This document shows positions 58,836 through 64,000 of a DNA stretch of 64,000 nucleotides, piece by piece. Source of the DNA: Pelagibacteraceae bacterium AG-422-D23 (GTDB lineage Bacteria; Pseudomonadota; Alphaproteobacteria; Pelagibacterales; Pelagibacteraceae); assembly GCA_003213615.1 (NCBI GenBank), contig QCMQ01000002.1:1-64000 (forward strand), given 5' to 3'. Every line of letters begins with the position of its first letter. Within the stretch, counting starts at the first letter, position 1. Made by a program: the position numbers and the translations under genes. The notes beneath the pieces were generated by a model. It did not search any database. It had not been told where the DNA came from and saw only the letters and a program-made list of their open reading frames with translations.

Positions 58836-60290
58836 TTATATTTTTTGATCGTAGTCACCAACTTTTCCAGTTTTTTGAAGTAAATCGTCAATAAAATCAA
58901 AAATTTTTTTTTTTCTAGAATTTGTTGTTGGGCTTTCTGTAACAATGACTAATGATGGTTTATTTGAAGAAGCTCTAATGAGTCCCCAAGAACCATCTTC
59001 AAATGAAAACCTAACTCCATTTACAGTTAAAATATCAATTATTATTTGACCATCTACTTCTATTTTATTTTTTTTTAAATTTTCAATTTTTTTAACTAAT
59101 TCCTGAACAACTAAATATTTTTCTTCATCTTTACAAAATGGTGCCATTGTTGGTGTTTGAAATGTTTTAGGTAATTCACTAATAATTTCACTCATTTTTT
59201 TATTTTGATTATCTAATAAGTGGCAAACTTGAATTGCTGAATTGATACCATCATCATATCCAAAACCTAATGGTTGATTGAAGAAAAAATGTCCGCTTTT
59301 TTCAAATCCAGCTAAAGCTTTTTCAGTGTTTACTTTTCTCTTAATGTGAGAATGACCTGTTTTCCAATAAATTGTTTCACAATTGTTTTTAATTAATATT
59401 TTATCTTTTGAAAATAAACCCGTTGATTTTACATCTACTACAAATTTAGAATTTTTATGTTTATTTGATAAATTTCTAGCTATTAAGAGACCTATTTTGT
59501 CTGAAAATATTTCATTACCCTCATTATCAATAACCCCGACTCTATCTCCATCACCATCAAATCCAAACCCTATGTCAGCATTATTTTCTTTCACCACTTT
59601 AGCAATTTCATGAAGCATTTCTAAATCTTCAGGATTTGGATTGTATTTTGGAAAATTCCAATCTAGGTTACAATCTAGTTCTATTACTTCACACCCAACT
59701 CCTCTTAAAATATCTGGAGCAAAAACACCTGCTGTTCCATTCCCACAAGCAACTACCGCTTTTATTTTTTTCTTAATTTTATTTTTATTGATTAATTCAT
59801 ACTTATAAATTTTATCAAAATCTTTAATTTGTTTTTCATTACCATCACCTTTAATAAATTTTTCATTTAAGGTAATTTCTTTTAATTCCTTCATTTCTTC
59901 AGGTGCATGAGTTAGTCCTTTTTTGATTCCCATTTTCACACCAGTCCAACCGTTTTCATTATGACTTGCTGTAACCATAGCAACTGCATCTGCATCTAAA
60001 TTAAATTGTGCAAAATAAACCATTGGAGATAATGACAGACCAATATCTTCTATATTGCATCCTGTAGACAATAATCCTTGTTTAAGAGCTGTTTTTATTT
60101 CTTCACTATAAGAACGATAATCATGGCCTACTATGATTCTAGGATTATCTTTTTTGGTATGTATTTTTACCTGTGTTCCAAGCCCTCTTCCAAGATTCTT
60201 TATTCCTTCTTGGTTTATATCTTTTTCATACAACCAACGGGCGTCATATTCTCTAAAACCATAGGGATCTATTTTTATATTTTGGCTCAT
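58836..60290 (-). CDS. Phosphomannomutase/phosphoglucomutase
   Basis: Alpha-D-phosphohexomutase, 484 aa, cytoplasmic, close to AlgC/ManB. The phosphoserine is S109 in VTASHNENGWTGVKMG; the Mg2+ loop GFDGDGDRVGVID lies near residue 243; GFEKSGHFFF near 320 is the sugar-binding loop and IRASSNKPSLVIVTES near 438 holds the phosphate. It interconverts hexose 6- and 1-phosphates, feeding CDP- and GDP-sugar routes for the neighbouring glycan islands. Confidence 0.92.
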   Translation of the reverse strand: MSQNIKIDPYGFREYDARWLYEKDINQEGIKNLGRGLGTQVKIHTKKDNPRIIVGHDYRSYSEEIKTALKQGLLSTGCNIEDIGLSLSPMVYFAQFNLDADAVAMVTASHNENGWTGVKMGIKKGLTHAPEEMKELKEITLNEKFIKGDGNEKQIKDFDKIYKYELINKNKIKKKIKAVVACGNGTAGVFAPDILRGVGCEVIELDCNLDWNFPKYNPNPEDLEMLHEIAKVVKENNADIGFGFDGDGDRVGVIDNEGNEIFSDKIGLLIARNLSNKHKNSKFVVDVKSTGLFSKDKILIKNNCETIYWKTGHSHIKRKVNTEKALAGFEKSGHFFFNQPLGFGYDDGINSAIQVCHLLDNQNKKMSEIISELPKTFQTPTMAPFCKDEEKYLVVQELVKKIENLKKNKIEVDGQIIIDILTVNGVRFSFEDGSWGLIRASSNKPSLVIVTESPTTNSRKKKIFDFIDDLLQKTGKVGDYDQKI

Positions 60291-60392
60291 CAGTTAGTTT
60301 CTTACTGTTTATTATGTTAATTTCTTGAAAAATTTTTTATTTTTTTATTGATTATCATATTGTCGCGTTCTATAAATGTTCTGTTGTTTAAA

Positions 60393-60438
60393 TGATTATA
60401 TAGTATATTTACGACAAACGCCTACAACATATAGTTGT
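60393..60438. promoter_or_regulatory. Candidate NrdR box pair upstream of nrdAB
   Basis: Box 2 (60424-60438) ACAACATATAGTTGT is an inverted repeat; box 1 (60393-60407) TGATTATATAGTATA shares the core ATATAGT. The cores (60398 and 60429) are exactly 31 bp apart, the three-turn spacing known for tandem NrdR boxes. Box 1 is degenerate, so this is a putative site. Confidence 0.5.
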
Positions 60439-60471
60439 TTTCGTACTAATAACAAAATATATTAAACTTTT

Positions 60472-62409
60472 ATGAATAAGATTCTTTCTCAGGCCCTCAA
60501 AAAAGCTGTCTCTGAATATAGCCCAGAAGTTAAAGAAGTTTCTAAAATAAATAAACCTGATCTTTTTTCACTAAATAATGAAACAGAATTATTTCAAAAT
60601 GACAAAGGTATCATAATTAAAATTGATCGTTCTAAAGATGCAAATCTAACTGATTTTGGTAAAGCAACTTTAAAAGACAGATACTTAGGTTTAAACGAAT
60701 CTTATCAAGATTTATTTGCAAGAGTAGCAAGCACATATGCAGATGATAATTTGCATGCTCAAAGAATTTATAATTATATAAGCAATCTTTGGTTTATGCC
60801 AGCAACACCAGTTTTATCAAATGGTGGTACAAAAAGAGGATTACCAATTTCATGTTTTTTAAATGAAGCATCTGATAGCTTAGGAGGCATTCTTGATTTA
60901 TGGAGTGAGAATGTTTGGTTAGCAGCAAAGGGTGGAGGAATTGGAAGTTACTGGGGTAACCTAAGATCTATTGGTGAAAAAATAGGAAGAGTTGGAAAAA
61001 CTTCAGGAATAATTCCTTTTATTAAAGTTATGGACTCTTTAACAATGGCTATCAGCCAAGGATCATTAAGAAGAGGTTCTGCAGCATGTTATCTTCCAAT
61101 AGATCATCCTGAGATAGAAGAGTTTATTGAAATGAGAAGACCTACTGGTGGTGATCCAAATAGAAAAGCATTAAATTTACATCATGGCGTTTTGGTTTCT
61201 GATGCGTTTATGAGAGCTGTAGAAACAGATGAACAATGGGCTTTAAAAAGTCCTGCTGATGGTAGTGTTCAGCAAACTATTTCAGCAAGAAATTTATGGA
61301 TAAGATTATTAACTGCAAGAATTGAAACAGGTGAGCCATATATAATTTTCATCGATACTGTTAACAGACAAATTCCTCAACATCACAAGTTAGCAAATCT
61401 TACTGTTAAAACTTCTAACTTATGTAGCGAAATAACTTTGCCAACAGGAATTGATAAGGATGGAAGAGACAGAACCGCAGTATGTTGTTTATCTTCGTTA
61501 AATCTAGAAAAATACGATGAATGGAAAGATGATCCAGACATGATTAGTGATGTTATGAGATTTTTAGATAATGTCTTATCTGATTTCATTAATAAAGCAC
61601 CAGATCAATTTAAAGATGCAAAATATTCTGCGGAAAGAGAAAGAAGTGTTGGATTAGGTGTGATGGGCTTTCATTCATTTTTACAAAAAAATAGAATTCC
61701 ACTTGAATCTGTAATGGCAAAATCATGGAATAAAAAAATATTTAAAAATATACATGAAAAAGTTAATCAAGCTTCTAAGGACTTAGCTGAAGAAAGAGGA
61801 GCATGTCCAGATGCAGCTGAGTATGGCTATAAAGAAAGGTTTTCAAATAAGACAGCAATAGCTCCGACTGCTTCAATTTCAATTATATGTGGTGGAGCAT
61901 CACCAGGAGTAGAGCCAATTGCTGCTAATAGCTACACACACAAAACTCTTTCAGGATCTTTCAATGTAAGAAATAGATATTTAGAAGAAATTCTCCAATC
62001 CCATGGAAAAAATGATGAAGAAACATGGTCTAGTATTACTACAAATCAAGGATCTGTTAATCATCTAGATTTCTTAACTGACTTAGAAAAAGACGTATTC
62101 AAAACTGCATTTGAGCTGAACCAAAATTGGATAATTGAATTAAGTGGTGATAGAACGCCATTTATTTCACAGGCACAGTCAGTAAATTTATTTTTACCAG
62201 CAGATGTTCACAAAAAAGAATTACACAAAATTCATTTTGATGCTTGGAAGAAAGGCTTGAAGAGTCTTTATTACTGTAGATCAAAATCAATTCAAAGAGC
62301 CGAGAATGTTAATGATTCAAAATCAACAGATATCTTAGCAAATGTTTACAAAAATAAATCAAACGAAAATCAAGAACAAGAGTACGAGGAGTGTTTATCA
62401 TGTCAGTAG
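60472..62409 (+). CDS. nrdA: Class I ribonucleotide reductase, large (alpha) subunit
   Basis: Makes deoxyribonucleotides from ribonucleoside diphosphates, 645 aa. Active-site features: LPISCFLNEASDSLGG (first redox Cys), GGIGSYWGNLRS, NLCSEITLPTG (radical Cys region), CCLSSLNL (second Cys), KSLYYCRSKS-type Tyr-Tyr pair near residue 600 and a C-terminal CLSCQ tail that receives electrons. The N terminus is short (about 40 residues before the catalytic core), so the usual ATP-cone domain is missing and overall dATP inhibition may be absent. Overlaps nrdB by 10 bases. Confidence 0.94.
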   Translation: MNKILSQALKKAVSEYSPEVKEVSKINKPDLFSLNNETELFQNDKGIIIKIDRSKDANLTDFGKATLKDRYLGLNESYQDLFARVASTYADDNLHAQRIYNYISNLWFMPATPVLSNGGTKRGLPISCFLNEASDSLGGILDLWSENVWLAAKGGGIGSYWGNLRSIGEKIGRVGKTSGIIPFIKVMDSLTMAISQGSLRRGSAACYLPIDHPEIEEFIEMRRPTGGDPNRKALNLHHGVLVSDAFMRAVETDEQWALKSPADGSVQQTISARNLWIRLLTARIETGEPYIIFIDTVNRQIPQHHKLANLTVKTSNLCSEITLPTGIDKDGRDRTAVCCLSSLNLEKYDEWKDDPDMISDVMRFLDNVLSDFINKAPDQFKDAKYSAERERSVGLGVMGFHSFLQKNRIPLESVMAKSWNKKIFKNIHEKVNQASKDLAEERGACPDAAEYGYKERFSNKTAIAPTASISIICGGASPGVEPIAANSYTHKTLSGSFNVRNRYLEEILQSHGKNDEETWSSITTNQGSVNHLDFLTDLEKDVFKTAFELNQNWIIELSGDRTPFISQAQSVNLFLPADVHKKELHKIHFDAWKKGLKSLYYCRSKSIQRAENVNDSKSTDILANVYKNKSNENQEQEYEECLSCQ

Positions 62410-63413
62410 CAGAAAATATAAAAAAGGAATCAGTGCAACCAAAAAAAAACAATAATGGTTTGTTAGTAGCTAATCCAGTTTATAAACCATTTAGATATCC
62501 TTGGTGTTACGATGCTTGGTTAACACAACAAAGAATTCACTGGTTGCCTGAAGAAGTACCATTAGGAGATGATGTACGAGATTGGCAAAAAAATCTAAGC
62601 CCTTCTGAAAAAAATTTATTAACTCAGATTTTTAGATTTTTCACCCAAGCTGATGTTGAAGTAAGTAATTGCTACATAAGACATTACATGAATGTGTTTA
62701 AGCCAACTGAAGTTTTAATGATGATGTCGTCATTTGCTTCTATGGAAACAGTTCACATTGCAGCTTATTCTCATTTGCTTGATACAATTGGAATGCCTGA
62801 ATCTGAATATTCAGCTTTTATGAAATATAAAGAAATGAAAGATAAATACGATTACATGCAAGGCTTTGATGTTAAATCTAATCATGACATTGCAAAAACA
62901 ATAGCAGTCTTTAGTGCGTTTACAGAAGGTCTACAATTGTTTGCTAGTTTTGCAATTTTACTAAATTTTCCAAGACACAACAAAATGAAAGGTATGGGTC
63001 AGATCGTTACTTGGTCTGTAAGAGACGAGACATTGCATTGCAATTCAATGATCAGATTATTTAAAGATTTCATTAAAGAAAATCCTGAAACATGGACTCC
63101 ACAATTAAAAAAAGAAATTTATGAGGCTTGCAGAACTATAATTGAGCATGAAGATGCTTTTATAGATTTAGCATTTCAAATGGGTCCAATGGAAGGACTA
63201 ACTGCTGAGGATGTAAAAAAATATATCCGTTTCATTGCAAATAGAAGATTAAGTCAGTTAGGCCTAGAAGGAATTTATGATATTGAGAAAAATCCTTTGA
63301 CTTGGCTTGATACAATGCTTAATGCTGTTGAGCATATGAATTTCTTTGAAGGTAGAGCAACAGAATACTCTAAAGCATCAACTCAAGGTACTTGGGCAGA
63401 AGCTTTTAGTTAA
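62400..63413 (+). CDS. nrdB: Class Ia ribonucleotide reductase, small (beta) subunit
   Basis: Diiron-tyrosyl radical subunit, 337 aa from the ATG at 62400 (an in-frame GTG at 62391 adds three residues). D85, E116, H119 and the radical Tyr Y123 match E. coli D84/E115/H118/Y122 with a constant +1 shift, and VRDETLHCNSM holds the second Glu/His pair. The intact tyrosine marks class Ia rather than the Tyr-less Ic form. Its start lies inside the end of nrdA. No ATP-cone at its N terminus either. Confidence 0.94.
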   Translation: MSVAENIKKESVQPKKNNNGLLVANPVYKPFRYPWCYDAWLTQQRIHWLPEEVPLGDDVRDWQKNLSPSEKNLLTQIFRFFTQADVEVSNCYIRHYMNVFKPTEVLMMMSSFASMETVHIAAYSHLLDTIGMPESEYSAFMKYKEMKDKYDYMQGFDVKSNHDIAKTIAVFSAFTEGLQLFASFAILLNFPRHNKMKGMGQIVTWSVRDETLHCNSMIRLFKDFIKENPETWTPQLKKEIYEACRTIIEHEDAFIDLAFQMGPMEGLTAEDVKKYIRFIANRRLSQLGLEGIYDIEKNPLTWLDTMLNAVEHMNFFEGRATEYSKASTQGTWAEAFS

Positions 63414-63421
63414 TCTTAAAA

Positions 63422-64000
63422 TTATCTTTGGTTTAACTGCATCACTTTTCTGTGCTTGTTACCTTTGTAGCTAGCCAAAGGTCTTATTAGTTTATTCGCA
63501 GCGTGTTGCTCCATTATGTGAGCAGACCAACCTGTAATTCTAGAAATTACAAATATTGGAGTGAAAAAATCAGTATCAAATCCCATTAGATGATAAGTAG
63601 GTCCTGTTGGATAATCTACGTTGGGATGAATGTTTTTCTGTTTAATCATAACTTTTTCAACAATGTCATAGATTTTTTCAAATTTTTTATCTTTCTTAAG
63701 TTTAGCGACTTTACCAAAGTATTTTCTCATTGTTGGAACCCTTGAGTCGCCTGATTTATAAACTCTATGACCAAATCCCATAACTACTTCCTTATTTTTA
63801 AGTGCATTATTTATCCATTTTAGTGCATTTTCAGGTTTTTTAATTTTGCTCATCATATGCATCACTTCTTCATTGGCTCCACCATGAAGTGGGCCTTTTA
63901 AACTTGCAATTGCACCTGTAATTGCTCCGTGTATATCAGATAAGCTACTAGTAATTGTTCTTGCTGTAAAAGTTGAAACATTAAAACTATGTTCTGCATA
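63422..64000 (-). CDS. Citrate/2-methylcitrate synthase, C-terminal part (truncated by window end)
   Basis: The last 192 residues of a citrate synthase; the reading frame runs off the end of the window without a start. Seen: YAEHSFNVSTFTARTI, LKGPLHGGANEEVM with the catalytic His, VVMGFGHRVYKSGDSRVPTM with the second His, VDYPTGPTYHLMGFDTDFF with the catalytic Asp, and RITGWSAHIMEQ. The style (FNVSTFTAR, LKGPLHGGAN, YHLMGFDTDFFTP) is nearer to PrpC/short citrate synthases than to long GltA. It may serve the TCA cycle or the methylcitrate cycle. Converges on nrdB with 8 bases between stops. Confidence 0.88.
   Translation of the reverse strand, partial: YAEHSFNVSTFTARTITSSLSDIHGAITGAIASLKGPLHGGANEEVMHMMSKIKKPENALKWINNALKNKEVVMGFGHRVYKSGDSRVPTMRKYFGKVAKLKKDKKFEKIYDIVEKVMIKQKNIHPNVDYPTGPTYHLMGFDTDFFTPIFVISRITGWSAHIMEQHAANKLIRPLASYKGNKHRKVMQLNQR

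Noticed and set aside
1-64000. tRNA, rRNA, CRISPR arrays, insertion sequences, prophage or att sites
   Set aside because: Scanned for T-loop GTTCRANNC patterns, rRNA-like blocks, regular spaced repeats and transposase or integrase motifs; none seen by eye. A covariance search could still find a small RNA I missed.

Overview
The window looks like chromosomal DNA from a streamlined marine alphaproteobacterium of the SAR11 (Pelagibacterales) type. The DNA is very A+T-rich (roughly 70% by eye), intergenic gaps are tiny, and neighbouring genes often share stop or start bases. The gene content is dominated by high-affinity importers for organosulfur, amine and carboxylate compounds, plus C1/amine oxidation. 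No rRNA, tRNA, CRISPR array, insertion sequence or prophage was seen, and no gene-free stretch exceeds about 260 bases.

Layout. 1-2019: end of a sugar ABC importer and an MGH1-like glycosidase. 2022-8603 (minus): a five-gene operon of binding protein, double permease, ATPase, phosphotransacylase and a HisD/HpsN-family dehydrogenase. 8758-10880: a BASS transporter, a duplicated winged-helix regulator and a small membrane protein. 10869-20779: taurine-type module (LDH2-family dehydrogenase, TauCBA on minus; aminotransferase, alanine dehydrogenase and FAD/GcvT-type dehydrogenase on plus). 21065-27766: phosphoribosyltransferases and a CDP-deoxysugar island. 27774-31420: mtnP, mtnA, FucA-like aldolase and a SpeD-SpeE fusion. 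31480-33732: polar amino-acid importer without ATPase. 33735-36942: small cell-surface and miscellaneous genes. 37165-40139: tripartite tricarboxylate transporter. 40136-50167: housekeeping and redox genes, including rpoZ and dusA. 50382-51452: a coiled-coil protein flanked by two copies of a short repeat. 51618-58785: second surface-polysaccharide island with an unusual three-domain fusion. 58836-64000: phosphomannomutase, class Ia ribonucleotide reductase and the end of a citrate/methylcitrate synthase.

How it fits together. Two neighbouring operons (2022-8603 and 10869-20779) may together feed sulfonates into central metabolism: import, oxidation of sulfonated alcohols or acids, transamination of taurine with alanine/pyruvate recycling, and conversion of acetyl phosphate to acetyl-CoA. 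The desulfonating enzyme Xsc is not in the window. Polyamine synthesis (SpeDE) makes methylthioadenosine, which MtnP, MtnA and a FucA-type aldolase would dispose of by an aldol cleavage route; apt nearby recovers the adenine.

Most notable non-coding signals: a hairpin sits at each of the four junctions between a binding-protein gene and its downstream transporter genes; two NrdR-like boxes lie 31 bp apart upstream of nrdAB; operator-like repeats lie upstream of the duplicated regulator; and a roughly 33-bp repeat brackets the coiled-coil gene. All functions are read from sequence and remembered family motifs, without database searches.
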